In this document: one piece after another, positions 25,775-36,100 of the stretch
Layout: each line of letters begins with the position of its first letter
Position numbering within the stretch: position 1 is the stretch's first letter
Source: HGM04593 sp045644465
GTDB lineage: Bacteria; Bacteroidota; Bacteroidia; Bacteroidales; Bacteroidaceae
Assembly (NCBI GenBank): GCA_045644465.1
Contig: JAZRGV010000050.1
Location: 1 to 56,039 of the forward strand
Reading direction: 5' to 3'
DNA: 56,039 nucleotides
Translations under genes and position numbers: made by a program
The notes under the pieces: generated by a model
Database searches by the model: none
Told to the model about the DNA's origin: nothing
Seen by the model: only the letters and a program-made list of their open reading frames with translations

Positions 25775-26353
25775 TCAATAGTTATTCTTCTTCACCTCAA
25801 AGTGAGCCTGTGGATGCAAGCAAGCAGGGCAAAGTTCAGGAGCCTCGGTACCTGTATAAACGAAACCACAGTTACGGCACTGCCATGTAACAGCCTCAGT
25901 CTTTTTGAACACTGTACCGTTCTCAATGTTCTTGAGAAGTGCAAGATAACGCTCCTCGTGGTCCTTCTCAGCAACAGCGATATTGCGATACATTACAGCA
26001 ATTGCGGGGAAACCTTCAGCATCAGCAATGTCAGCAAAACGTGGATAATCAGCAGTCCACTCCTCGTTCTCACCAGCTGCGGCAGCCTTCAAATTCTCGG
26101 CTGTTGTACCGATTACACCTGCAGGATAGCAAGCTGTAATCTCAACCATACCACCTTCGAGCCACTTGAACATACGCTTTGCATGCTCCTTCTCCTGGTC
26201 GGCTGTCTCCTGGAATATTGCAGCAATCTGTTCATAACCCTCTTTCTTTGCAACGCTTGCAAAATATGTATAACGCATTCTTGCCTGTGATTCACCAGCA
26301 AATGAAGTCAACAAATTCTTCTCGGTCTTTGTTCCTTTAACACTCTTTTCCAT
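25775..26353 (-). CDS. rbr: Rubrerythrin (peroxide reductase)
   Basis: In anaerobes this non-haem iron protein reduces hydrogen peroxide to water. The 192-residue protein has an N-terminal ferritin-like four-helix diiron domain (ESQARMRYTYFASVAKKEG near 20-38, ETADQEKEHAKRMFKWL near 49-65, and the second helix pair near 95-140). A C-terminal rubredoxin-like domain carries two Cys pairs (CRNCGF near 157, CPACLH near 174). The superoxide reductase gene lies 27 bp upstream on the same strand, so the two enzymes can act in sequence: superoxide to peroxide to water. Confidence 0.95.
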   Translation of the reverse strand: MEKSVKGTKTEKNLLTSFAGESQARMRYTYFASVAKKEGYEQIAAIFQETADQEKEHAKRMFKWLEGGMVEITACYPAGVIGTTAENLKAAAAGENEEWTADYPRFADIADAEGFPAIAVMYRNIAVAEKDHEERYLALLKNIENGTVFKKTEAVTWQCRNCGFVYTGTEAPELCPACLHPQAHFEVKKNNY

Positions 26354-26380
26354 AATAATAATTTATTAGTTATTAAATAT

Positions 26381-26755
26381 TTATAATTCCTTTTTCCACA
26401 AGCCATGCAGATTGCAGTATTCATAAACAGCAACAGGCTTATCCTTACAAACACAAATCTCTGCTACAGGCTCATTCTTTAAGTTCACAGTCACACCGCC
26501 CTTTTCCGTTTCAACATATATAAAAGCAATATGATGCTCCGCAGTCATTGGGTGATGCACACTGCCTATCTCTATTTTAAACATACCATTGCCGAGAGTT
26601 GTAACGTGTGGCACATGTTTTTCAACACTCGCATCAACAGTGTTTGCAACAAGTTCTTCCATTGGTTTTCCGCAACATACTACAGGCACGCCGGAATCGA
26701 CCATTTTAACTACCACGTTACCGCAATGGGAACATTTATAAAACTTTACAGCCAT
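26381..26755 (-). CDS. dfx: Superoxide reductase (desulfoferrodoxin, two-iron form)
   Basis: This enzyme reduces superoxide to hydrogen peroxide without releasing oxygen. The start at 26755 gives 124 residues and matches the family; the longer frame adds 17 unlikely residues. The N-terminal desulforedoxin domain binds one iron with CSHCGN (about residues 8-13) and VVCCGKPM (about 25-32). The catalytic domain carries the histidines in HVPHVT and SVHHPMTAEHHI, and the Cys/His of YCNLHGLW near the end. It is probably co-transcribed with rubrerythrin. Confidence 0.95.
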   Translation of the reverse strand: MAVKFYKCSHCGNVVVKMVDSGVPVVCCGKPMEELVANTVDASVEKHVPHVTTLGNGMFKIEIGSVHHPMTAEHHIAFIYVETEKGGVTVNLKNEPVAEICVCKDKPVAVYEYCNLHGLWKKEL

Positions 26756-26961
26756 AATTCTATCATCTAAATTGTTTACAAAAAGATTAACTGTTTTCAT
26801 TAACAAGACAAATAACAGAAATGTTCAACATGTAAGCAGAACACAAGAAACTCTCTTTCCCTTTTCAAAGAAAATATTTTTTAATCAAAATACATTCTAA
26901 AAATAAAAAATATTTTACTCATTAATCAAATTTAACAAAAAGAGCTAAAAAGAATACTAAA

Positions 26962-27648
26962 TCAATAATGAAGATGCCTCATTTTAAGCACTCTACGTTT
27001 CAGGAACACTATTACCGCATACGCCATTGGTGTTCCAAAGAGCACTTCTATCGCAAGTTTCATAAAATACTGTACCGCTATCATAAGCAATATATCCCTT
27101 ATTGTCAACACACCCGCAAAGGCAATAAGCACAAAAGGCAATGTGTCGAACAGATAACCAACAACGGAACTGCCTATTGTACGCACCCAGAGGAAACGTC
27201 CTTTGGTCTTTGCCTTGATACGTTCCATAAGCCAAGCATTAGAGAGCTCGCCACATAAGAAGCCTGCCAATGAGCCAAGTACAATACGCGGCACGTAGGT
27301 AAAGATTGTGTTATATGCATTGGCAGTAGCATCGAGATAATCGGGCGAAGGAAGCCACACGCCGACCTGTGTACACACAACCATTATTATGTTGCACAGG
27401 AACGTCATCCATATAACCTTTCGCGCAGTGCGATAGCCCCATATCTCGGTAAGCACATCACCGAGCATATATGCGAATGGGAATGTTATTGTTCCTGCGT
27501 CAAAATAGAAGAGGCCAAAAAGGCCGATTACTTTAACAGCCATTACGTTCGAAACAAGATACAACGTAACAAAGATAGCTGTCACGACCATTAGCGACAT
27601 ATCGCCGTCTGTTCGGTTTTTGAAAGGGTTTTCCGATACCTTATCCAT
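26962..27648 (-). CDS. yhhQ: Queuosine precursor transporter (YhhQ/VUT family)
   Basis: YhhQ-type membrane proteins take up queuosine precursors such as preQ0/preQ1 for tRNA modification. The 228-residue protein has about six membrane segments and the family pattern FDAGTITFPFAYMLGDVLTE (about residues 50-69), then WGYRTARKVIW. Near 130-145 is GSLAGFLCGELSNAWLM. It has its own promoter. No riboswitch-like structure was recognised in the short leader. Confidence 0.92.
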   Translation of the reverse strand: MDKVSENPFKNRTDGDMSLMVVTAIFVTLYLVSNVMAVKVIGLFGLFYFDAGTITFPFAYMLGDVLTEIWGYRTARKVIWMTFLCNIIMVVCTQVGVWLPSPDYLDATANAYNTIFTYVPRIVLGSLAGFLCGELSNAWLMERIKAKTKGRFLWVRTIGSSVVGYLFDTLPFVLIAFAGVLTIRDILLMIAVQYFMKLAIEVLFGTPMAYAVIVFLKRRVLKMRHLHY

Positions 27649-27671
27649 AATGTTGTTTTAACGATTCTGCG

Positions 27672-27703
27672 CAAAAGTAGCATAAATCAGAATAAAAAGC
27701 AAA
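27672..27703 (-). promoter_or_regulatory. Promoter of yhhQ
   Basis: On the minus strand TTTG (27700-27703), a 20-bp spacer and an exact TAnnTTTG (TACTTTTG, 27672-27679) lie 24-55 bp before the start at 27648. The -33 box falls inside the terminator hairpin of the upstream nfo gene. Confidence 0.7.
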
Positions 27704-27740
27704 TAATCCCGGTGTGCACCGGGATTATTTGCTTTTTATT
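27691..27740 (-). terminator. Terminator of nfo
   Basis: A long near-perfect palindrome has the core AATAATCCCGGTGTGCACCG flanked by an A run and a T run, with a tiny loop. It overlaps the nfo stop codon at 27736-27738. Confidence 0.85.
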
Positions 27741-28569
27741 CGAAACTGCGTAATAAAGCTATTTCATCGGCCCAACGGCTCTCATCGGGCGTTTCAAGTA
27801 TTATAGGCATATTGTCGAAGCGAGGGTCCTGCATAAAACGCTTGAAGAAATCCATGCCAAGCAAACCAAGACCTATACTCTCATGTCTGTCAACGCGAGA
27901 AGCTAAAGGTTTCTTTGTATCGTTCAGGTGGATACCCTTCAGATATTCCAGACCGACAACACGTTCAAATTCAGTAAAGACACCCTCGTAATCGTTCACG
28001 ATATCATATCCGGCTGAATAGGTATGGCAAGTATCAATACACACTCCCACTCTGCTCTTGTCGTCAATACGATCAATGATATATCTTATCTCTTCGAATT
28101 TATTACCAACATTGCTACCCTGCCCTGCGGTATTCTCTATAACGGCTGTAACACCGCTTGTCTTTGAAAGAGCAAGGTTAATATTAGCTGCAATCTCATC
28201 AAGACACTGCTCTATGGATATCTTGTTAAGATGGCTTCCCGGGTGGAAATTAAGCATCTTAAGACCAAGCTGTTCGCAACGTTGCATCTCATCAATAAAT
28301 GCTGCGCGCGACTTCTGTATTGCCTCTTCGTCGGGATTACCGAGGTTTATCAGATAGCTGTCGTGCGGCATTATATAGGATGCATCAAAACCGCTATTGA
28401 TACAGTTCTCCTTGAAAAGCTCTACACTTTTTGCAGTCAGAGGAGCTGACACCCACTGACGCTGATTCTTTGTAAAAAGAGCAAAAGCATTTGCTCCTAT
28501 CTCTTTGGCATTGAGTGGTGCATTCTCCACACCACCGCTTGCCGACACATGTGCTCCAATATATTTCAT
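27736..28569 (-). CDS. nfo: Endonuclease IV (AP endonuclease)
   Basis: This enzyme cuts DNA 5' of abasic sites and some oxidised bases in base excision repair. At 277 residues it is a TIM-barrel enzyme with three zinc ions. Visible ligand regions are IGAHVSASGG (residues 3-12), NFHPGSHL near 107, IENTAGQGSNVG near 144, CIDTCHTYSAGYD near 175-187, and HLNDTKKPLASRVDRHESIG near 212-231. Uracil glycosylase, which feeds such repair, is also in the window but is not linked. Confidence 0.97.
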   Translation of the reverse strand: MKYIGAHVSASGGVENAPLNAKEIGANAFALFTKNQRQWVSAPLTAKSVELFKENCINSGFDASYIMPHDSYLINLGNPDEEAIQKSRAAFIDEMQRCEQLGLKMLNFHPGSHLNKISIEQCLDEIAANINLALSKTSGVTAVIENTAGQGSNVGNKFEEIRYIIDRIDDKSRVGVCIDTCHTYSAGYDIVNDYEGVFTEFERVVGLEYLKGIHLNDTKKPLASRVDRHESIGLGLLGMDFFKRFMQDPRFDNMPIILETPDESRWADEIALLRSFE

Positions 28570-28627
28570 AAAAATTCACTTATCAATTAAACAATATAAG
28601 AGCCTTTTATAGGCTTTATGTATAAAC

Positions 28628-28676
28628 AAAAGTGGTACTAAGTTAATCCATAAAAACCAACAGAGCACCACTTTTT
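28628..28676 (-). terminator. Possible terminator of the PiT transporter gene
   Basis: A 9-bp stem (AAAAGTGGT, 28628-28636, with 28667-28675) encloses a 30-nt loop, downstream of the PiT stop on the minus strand. The loop is long, so the call is tentative. Confidence 0.45.
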
Positions 28677-28695
28677 TGCATATCATCAATAATTA

Positions 28696-30996
28696 TCAAT
28701 TTTCCTTAGGCAACTCATCGGCAACCGGTGCGAAGAGTTTTTTGCTACCACGCAACAAGTTACGCACCTCACTGAGCAACTCGTGCGATTCCTGTATCAG
28801 ATTAAGATAAACAAAATCCATACGCAAACTACCATTCTGGCTCTGATGCAGACGCATTGTCTGTTTCTTACGCAATGTGGCAAGTTCATGCTTCAAATCC
28901 TTTGCACGCGAAGATACCTCGTCGGCATTTGAGAAATCACTTGTAGCGATAATCTCGTTAATATCCTTGAACACTTTATAGATATCACGACAGAATGGAG
29001 AGAACTCATCCACATACATTTTCGACAACGGGCTGAAACTATTGTCGGCGTGTTCTTTCATAGGCTCGCCAATACGGGTAAGTGTATTCAGCATCTGCTG
29101 GCAGCTATTGGTACACAAGTGATACCATGTACCACGCTCATAAGCAAGGCTCTGTTCCAAACGCTGTAAGCCACGTGTCTCGGCACGGCGTTCCTTTTTC
29201 ATGAAGGCCTTCTCTTCAACTATTTTTATCAAAGAACTCTTAAGAGGACGCAACGCATCTTTAGAGAATGAATCGAACATCTTCTTGTAAGTCTCGGCAG
29301 AGAAAGAGAGAGTATGTGTCAAAGTATCACCGGCATGAGATACCAGATTTTCCCAAACCTCATCCTGATTCTCGGACTTCAATATTACAATCATCTTTTC
29401 ATCAACCTTCTCACTGCTCTTCTTCTTATTGTATGCAATATGACTGCGTACCAACAGATAGATTACGAGAGCAATCATTACATACATTGCCACAATACCG
29501 CCATAGTTCATTATCGTTGCCACAAAGGCCGCAATGATAAACGCCGCACCAGCAGTAATGAACCAACCGCCAACTACCGACACAACACCTGTTACACGAT
29601 ATACGGCACTTTCGCGTCCCCAAGCACGGTCGGCAAGTGATGTACCCATACCAACCATAAATGTAACGTAGGTTGTAGAGAGAGGCAGCTTCAACGAAGT
29701 ACCCACAGCTATCAGCAGACCACCAAGCACAAGGTTCACCGAAGCACGCACAAGGTCAAACGCAACATCTTCGCGTTCTTCGAGCGGAGCAAAACGCTTG
29801 CCAATCCATTTTTTCACACTTGCAGGAGTATTTCTTGTAACAGCATCCACCAACTTACTAACCGCACGCACCATATTACGTGCAATAGAAGATGTACCGA
29901 ACATCTCGTTACCATCGTCTTGCTGACTTGAGAGGTCGATGGAAGTCTGCAACACCTTACGTGCTTTCTTACTTGTAAACAATGCATAAACCATTATTGC
30001 ACCTGCCGCCACAAGGAAGAATACACTTGTTTTTGCCGGCAAATTCAGAGAACCCATCATAAACGAATCGACCTGACCTGCGCCATTGGCAACAAAATCC
30101 TTGAACGACTCAAATCCGGCCAATGTAACACCTATGAAGTTCACAAGGTCATTACCTGCAAAAGCCATCGCCAACGAGAATGTACCCATAAGCACAACAA
30201 TCTTAAGTACATTCACCTTGCAGAAATGCAACAACTGCATAAGCACGGTAAAGAACACAAAGGCACATAGCAAGAACATTGCAGTCTCCTCAAAGATAAG
30301 GTGGCTCACCGATTCGGGCAAGAAACCTATCAAAGCACTGCCTTTGAGACCTTTTATAAGCATGAAATATATTATTGCAGTTGTAGCAACACCACCATAT
30401 ATACCTATTTTTCCTGCAAGATTCTTTCGATAATGGAATGTGAAAATAGTACGCGAAATCCACTGTACAATCAAACCAAATACAAAAGCAATGGCAACCG
30501 AAAGGAATATCGATATAATAATTGTCAAGGCTCTGTCCGTGTTGAGCATAGCCAAGCCACTACCACCGGAACTGATCAATGCAGTAACAAACGATGCACC
30601 AAGCAATTCAAAAACCATTGATACGGTTGTTGATGTAGGCAAACCGAGAGAATTGAAAAGGTCGAGCAGGAACACGTCGCTAATGACAACCGCGAGATAT
30701 ACGCACATCACATTTTCAAAAGAGAAGAAACTCGGGTCGAATATACCATGGCGTGCAACGTCCATCATACCACTACTGAATGATGCACCCACAAAGATAC
30801 CCACAGCGGCAACAACAAGCACATGCTTGATTTTAGCTGCTTTAGAACCAACAGCAGAACTCAAGAAGTTTACAGCATCGTTACTCACACCAACGGTAAG
30901 GTCGATGATAGCCAATGTAAACATGAACAGCACCACAAACAGGTAACTGAGTTCAACAGGACTCATAGCCGACACATACGAAATAATGTCATTCAT
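28696..30996 (-). CDS. PiT-family inorganic phosphate transporter with C-terminal PhoU-like domain
   Basis: PiT transporters import metal-phosphate using the proton or sodium gradient. The 766-residue protein has the duplicated family signature GVSNDAVNF (near residue 36) and AGNDLVNFIGV (near 283). About ten or more membrane helices span residues 10-535. A soluble, helical C-terminal region (about 545-766) resembles PhoU-type domains. Long PiT proteins with such a tail are common in Bacteroidota. A role in phosphate supply for the polyphosphate polymerase elsewhere in the window is possible but not shown. Confidence 0.92.
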   Translation of the reverse strand: MNDIISYVSAMSPVELSYLFVVLFMFTLAIIDLTVGVSNDAVNFLSSAVGSKAAKIKHVLVVAAVGIFVGASFSSGMMDVARHGIFDPSFFSFENVMCVYLAVVISDVFLLDLFNSLGLPTSTTVSMVFELLGASFVTALISSGGSGLAMLNTDRALTIIISIFLSVAIAFVFGLIVQWISRTIFTFHYRKNLAGKIGIYGGVATTAIIYFMLIKGLKGSALIGFLPESVSHLIFEETAMFLLCAFVFFTVLMQLLHFCKVNVLKIVVLMGTFSLAMAFAGNDLVNFIGVTLAGFESFKDFVANGAGQVDSFMMGSLNLPAKTSVFFLVAAGAIMVYALFTSKKARKVLQTSIDLSSQQDDGNEMFGTSSIARNMVRAVSKLVDAVTRNTPASVKKWIGKRFAPLEEREDVAFDLVRASVNLVLGGLLIAVGTSLKLPLSTTYVTFMVGMGTSLADRAWGRESAVYRVTGVVSVVGGWFITAGAAFIIAAFVATIMNYGGIVAMYVMIALVIYLLVRSHIAYNKKKSSEKVDEKMIVILKSENQDEVWENLVSHAGDTLTHTLSFSAETYKKMFDSFSKDALRPLKSSLIKIVEEKAFMKKERRAETRGLQRLEQSLAYERGTWYHLCTNSCQQMLNTLTRIGEPMKEHADNSFSPLSKMYVDEFSPFCRDIYKVFKDINEIIATSDFSNADEVSSRAKDLKHELATLRKKQTMRLHQSQNGSLRMDFVYLNLIQESHELLSEVRNLLRGSKKLFAPVADELPKEN

Positions 30997-31171
30997 AAGA
31001 TATAATAAGTTTATTTATTAATCAGTTCCATTCTCTTTTTCAAAAGAGCCTTTACACAAAAAGCATTTTACTGCAATATTATGTAAATTTTGCAATTTTG
31101 TTACAAAAATAAACATTCATTTTAAAACTCAAAATACTATGCGTGAAAAAATATCACTCATCAACAAAACA

Positions 31172-31197
31172 AGGAGCGCATTTGAAAGTGCGCTCCT
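31172..31197 (-). terminator. Terminator of the porin-like gene
   Basis: A 9-bp GC-rich stem (AGGAGCGCA, 31172-31180, with 31189-31197) closes an 8-nt loop, 22 bp beyond the stop at 31220. The T run in the minus direction is weak. The rest of the 223-bp spacer 30997-31219 is A/T-rich with nothing recognised. Confidence 0.6.
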
Positions 31198-31219
31198 GTT
31201 ATAAATTATACTTATTTTC

Positions 31220-32503
31220 TTAAAAATCATACCTTGCCGAAAGATTCACGCGATTGGCATTGTAAATAGTCTCATCGAAATTGGTTCTCCATCCATGAAG
31301 ATACTCTATACCAATTTGCAGGTTATCGGTAAGGTTGTAAAGAGCATTCGCAACCACATATTGTCCTTTTCGCGAAGCTTTTGGATTATATTCGGCATAG
31401 CCTTTCTGCGAATGCAGTGCCGTTTGGCTATATGTAGCCGACATCATAAACTTTTTTGTAAAATTATACTGTAATCCGGCATACCAGCTCTCACTACGAA
31501 GCAGCATTGCTTTGCCAGGCGATTCAGGGTCGGGAACAATATCCACACCAATGTTCGACACATTGTTTACCATAGAGCCTATACCTTCTCCAATGGTAAA
31601 CTGTCCCAAGAGCTGAAGATTACCCATTGTTGTTAGCAAACTCGCCTGGGCGCCCCATCCCACCTTATCGGAATTTTTGTTTGTCACCTTATCGGTATAA
31701 TACATATCACGCATTATTGCACCAAGTCGAATATGATTATTACTATTTCCCTTAAGGTCGTACTGCACATATACAGGTACATTTGGAATACGTTGCGTAT
31801 TAAGACCTATAAATTCATTGTTTTCAATATTAACGTCGGGATTTTCAAGCGATACGCCCATAGACAAACCCCAATCGAAAGCATAACGCAGCATCACCTG
31901 TGTTGTGCGATAGAAAGTCATACCACAAGGTCCGCCATAGTCGATAGTCGTTGGTACAGCCTCTATATCCATAAATGAACCCACGCCATATCCGAATTTT
32001 AGGTATTTTGTACTCATATAGGCATTGAGGAGTTGAAAACCAAGCCCACTACCTCGCCAGTTACCCGAGGTATAAACAACAAAGTCACCAAGCAAACGAC
32101 TTGAGCCCACCAGTTTCATAAATATTGTAGAATTTGTCAAGTCCATTTGTAACTGACTTTCAGGGCCTCCCTTTCCATAGATTGCCGAAGGAAGGAAATC
32201 GACATTATTGACAGCTCTGTCGAAATCGTACTCAATTTTAGTCTGAAGGTAACCACCTATACCCAAGCCCCATTTGCCTTCCTGGTCAACAAGAATAAAA
32301 CGCGGAGCACGCGCATCGTGGTAATAACCGCTTTGGGTATTCTGGAAGATTTCCACCACATCGGGAGCCTCGTTCACTGTTTCACTAATACATATCACAG
32401 GTGTCGCGCCATCGGCAATCTCAACCCAACGCTGTGCTGTAGCAGGCACCATTGCCGACAACAATAATGCCGACAACAACAAAGTTTTTAATTTTCTGTT
32501 CAT
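31220..32503 (-). CDS. Porin-like outer-membrane beta-barrel protein (DcaP-like)
   Basis: The 427-residue protein has a signal peptide (about residues 1-23, ending VPATAQ). A long amphipathic beta-strand pattern follows and ends in a terminal aromatic residue (NLSARYDF), the usual sign of an outer-membrane barrel. GIGGYLQTKIEYDF near 79-92 and the later strands resemble DcaP-like trimeric porins. It lies about 220 bp from the PiT gene on the same strand, upstream of it, so it might supply the periplasm, but its substrate cannot be told. Confidence 0.72.
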   Translation of the reverse strand: MNRKLKTLLLSALLLSAMVPATAQRWVEIADGATPVICISETVNEAPDVVEIFQNTQSGYYHDARAPRFILVDQEGKWGLGIGGYLQTKIEYDFDRAVNNVDFLPSAIYGKGGPESQLQMDLTNSTIFMKLVGSSRLLGDFVVYTSGNWRGSGLGFQLLNAYMSTKYLKFGYGVGSFMDIEAVPTTIDYGGPCGMTFYRTTQVMLRYAFDWGLSMGVSLENPDVNIENNEFIGLNTQRIPNVPVYVQYDLKGNSNNHIRLGAIMRDMYYTDKVTNKNSDKVGWGAQASLLTTMGNLQLLGQFTIGEGIGSMVNNVSNIGVDIVPDPESPGKAMLLRSESWYAGLQYNFTKKFMMSATYSQTALHSQKGYAEYNPKASRKGQYVVANALYNLTDNLQIGIEYLHGWRTNFDETIYNANRVNLSARYDF

Positions 32504-32661
32504 AATACCATTTTTTATAGTTTGATACAGAAAAAAAACATATAAAAACCGATAATGTTCTCGAAAGCAGCATCATCGGTTCAATACAAGAATGATATCT
32601 GGGCATAAGAAACATTTAATTCACGTCGTATGTTATTGGAAAGAACTATCTAATTTATATT

Positions 32662-33090
32662 ATGGGAAAAATAAAGTATTTTCTTTTCAGGGAGCCATTC
32701 CTTCCGGTGAATTACTCCATAGTACTTCTTGCAGCACGAATTGTCTTTGGAGCAATGTTTTTGAGCCACGGCGTTGCAAAGTGGACAACATTTAGTGAGA
32801 TGAGCGAGAATTTCCCCGACCCGTTGGGTATAGGTGCAACGTTGTCGTTTTGGCTTGTGATGTTTGCCGAAGTCGTATGCAGCATTGGTTTTATACTAGG
32901 TTCACTGTTCCGTATATGCCTTATACCAATGATATTTACCATGTGTATTGCTCTGCTGGTCATTCACGCTAACGACCCTCTTGCTGTCAAGGAACTTGCA
33001 TTGCTGTACCTTACAATATTTGTACTAATGTTTTTCAGCGGACCGGGCCGATTCTCTATCGACGAAATCCTGCGACGCTTAATGGCATAA
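32662..33090 (+). CDS. DoxX family membrane protein
   Basis: The 142-residue integral membrane protein has four predicted helices (about residues 18-38, 55-75, 80-100, 108-128). It has the DoxX-type pattern ILAARIVFGAMFLSHGVAKW near residues 20-40. DoxX proteins are linked to thiosulfate oxidation or oxidative-stress complexes in some bacteria; here the role is open. A strong terminator follows at once. Confidence 0.88.
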   Translation: MGKIKYFLFREPFLPVNYSIVLLAARIVFGAMFLSHGVAKWTTFSEMSENFPDPLGIGATLSFWLVMFAEVVCSIGFILGSLFRICLIPMIFTMCIALLVIHANDPLAVKELALLYLTIFVLMFFSGPGRFSIDEILRRLMA

Positions 33091-33127
33091 ACAAAGAGTA
33101 GCAGCCGTTGTGGCTGCTACTCTTTGT
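33091..33127. terminator. Bidirectional terminator between doxX and sialidase gene 1
   Basis: A 16-bp perfect stem (ACAAAGAGTAGCAGCC, 33091-33106, with 33112-33127) closes a GTTGT loop between the convergent doxX and sialidase genes. Confidence 0.88.
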
Positions 33128-33145
33128 CTTATATAGGATAGGTTC

Positions 33146-36100
33146 TTAAAAAACAAGAACTTTATTTCCTTCCGATGTTACATATATACCACGAACAGGT
33201 TTCTCTACTACATTACCCTTAAGATCATAGAACTTAACATCCTGCTGTGCTTTAATCTCATCAACAGCTGTACCTGCACCAATTCCTATAGCCAAAGTAT
33301 CCGATTCACTATCCGATACATAATATGCTGCATTGGCAGGCAATGTCGAAGAGTACTTTACAAACGCTTCACCATTCAACACATATACACCATTATCAGA
33401 AACAGTCTGACTCTTCAATACTCCTTTCAATTTATTGCTTACAGCAACATTTTCTTCATTTGCAACAATTTCAAAAGTGTATTCGCCATCCTCTGCTGCA
33501 AGAACAATTGGCATACACTCTGCAACGACATCATCTTCATATTGCTGTATTGTCACATACTTAACACCTGATTCGTTTACCACAACATCACCAGCGACGT
33601 ATGCAGTAACACCTTGCGGAAGAGCAAATGCAAAAGGTAAGCAAACAGCCAGATAATCATTAATAGCAAGAGAGAACTCCTCTACCGGCTCAATATACCA
33701 CAATGAAGCATCGGCATTATTTGTCCAGGGTACAAGACGTTCATTATCACCGGCAAGATGAAGGCCTGTATTGCCACCTGTTTTGTTCTGACAGATGATA
33801 GAACTCAATCCAGCAGAAGTACTGCTTATTTTCCACTTACCTGCAGCCGCTTTATCAGTTGTAACAATTGGCTGAACCTCATTGTTGCCAAGAGGACCGA
33901 GCATATACTGATAGTTGCCGTTATAGAGATAGAACTCCTTGTCATTACCTGTAGGTAAGAATGTAAACAACTGATTAGCATCTGAAACATTAGATATGGC
34001 TGTTGACACGCGGTTTGCCTCTGGATTCAAATACAAAGTAGCGTTACTACGTACCGAGTTACGGATGCGATACCACTTGCCGGTCTCAACCTCCAATGTA
34101 GGCAATGTAGCTATAGCAGCATTTATTGCCTCGTATGTTTCGTATGAAGGAGTAGCCTTATAAGCATCGATATATCCTGTAAGTTCATCTATCGAGTTCT
34201 GAGATGCACAACCAACATAACCACCGCCTGTGAGACCATCAATCTTCGATTCAATATCGGCAGCAACAATATCCTCGTGCTTGGCTGTTGCGTCATATAC
34301 GTATGCACTATCTGTGATATACTCTATGCTATAGTTCTTATAAACGATTGTATAACCGCCACCGTTTGTTCCGTATGTATCCTCCTCGTAAAGGAAGCCG
34401 ATATTGTTATCCTGCTGCAATGTCATTGTAGAGTATGCACCGGCAAGATAGCTTGACTGGTGATGACCATCCCAATCGGCAGCAAAAGCCTCGGGAGATA
34501 CAAAATCGGCAAGTGTCTCAAGCTCCTTATAATAGATACCCACATTGGCACGGCCTGAACCGAAAGGAACAGACTGGAGAGCAAGGAACATCTTCTTGTC
34601 GTCTGCCTTACGCTTAACTGGTACAAACATAATCTCTCCATTGGTTGAGTTGCTCACAGCAATTGTACCGTTGTTTGAAGCGTTAGAGTATTTTGATGTA
34701 CCCCACGAACCTTCAGCTTTCTTTGAGTCGGTATAAGAGAAAATATTATAGATACGACCTCCACTTGTTCTTGAACTGATGATTACAGAACCGTCGGGAA
34801 GTTCATCGGCCTTTGGCTCGTCACCACCGCTTGGAATTGGAGATACATCACCACCGCCAAGAACAGTCCAGTTCTCACCGAAGTCATCGCTATAAAGCGC
34901 GAAGTTCACATGAGTACCATTTACATCCTTTACAAGAACAGCACAATAAATACGGTAGTAATCCTTCACCTTGATATATTTACTCTGCGAAATCTTACCC
35001 GAGCCAACGAACATGGCACGTACCGGGCCGTATGGGGTGTTGTCGAACTGCGAATATATACTCTCGGAACGATCTACGGGAGCGGTCCAGTTCTTACCAT
35101 CGGTACTGTAGAAGTGAGCTATACCCTGGTGGTTGTTACGTTGTCCGTTAGGGAATGACACATTTCCTGAACAACTGATAACAAGAATACTGTCGCTCTC
35201 GCGGTCGGCTACAATACAAGGGTCGCCAAAGCCCACATACATCTGGTTTGGTGTTGATGTTCCGGCAGCGCCCTGTCCCTGTATGATGTCGAAAATATCG
35301 CCCCAAGTCTCACCGTTATCGGTACTTATACGTGCACGAAGGTCGATACGTCCATTTGTTGCCATACCAATATCGGCGCGGCTGTGACGATAGTCGGCAA
35401 CAGCTATGATATTACCGTTCTTTGCTGTTGTAATGGCTGGAATACGATAAGGTATATCGTTTGTTGTAAGTGTAGGGAATACATCAAATGCAGGTTCCGG
35501 TACACGAATATCAAGTTTAAGATATACTTTGAAGTTTGAGAATGTAATACCTTTATTAGCACCCGATTGTGTGAACGTAGCTGTGCGCGCCGCATCTTCT
35601 ATTGTTGCAGAAACACTTTTTGTTGTAGCAGAAGACTTATAAGTATTTCCGTTTACATTCAATGTAAGCTCATAGCTGCTGTCATTATTTGTATTCACAT
35701 AGTCAAAGCTATAACCTGCAACAACCAAGCCCTCAGGAGCAGTCAATGTGTAAGTAGAAGTACCTGACTGACCTGAATAACCTGCGATGTAATCGCCTGA
35801 ATATTGCATATTATTTGCATTTGTAGCAAGAGAGAAACCTGCGACTTCGTCGCTTTCCCATTTTGCATGCCATGTGCCGTTTGCATTGCTTGATGTGAAT
35901 TTACCATTTGACTTAAGAATCTCGATATTAGCCTCGGCAGGAGTAATTACAATTGTTGAACCTGCATCAGCACCCTCGGCCCAAAAAGCGAGCTTACCAA
36001 GACCGCCAAAGTTATTTACAGCATAGTTTGTGCCGTGTATTCTCATGAAATAACCTTTCACATTTGCAATCTTATCAGAAGCAGAGAAATCCCAAGCACC

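Noticed and set aside
27649..27671. A preQ1-type riboswitch ahead of the queuosine precursor transporter
   Set aside because: The leader is only about 20 nt after the predicted promoter and holds no pseudoknot-like sequence.
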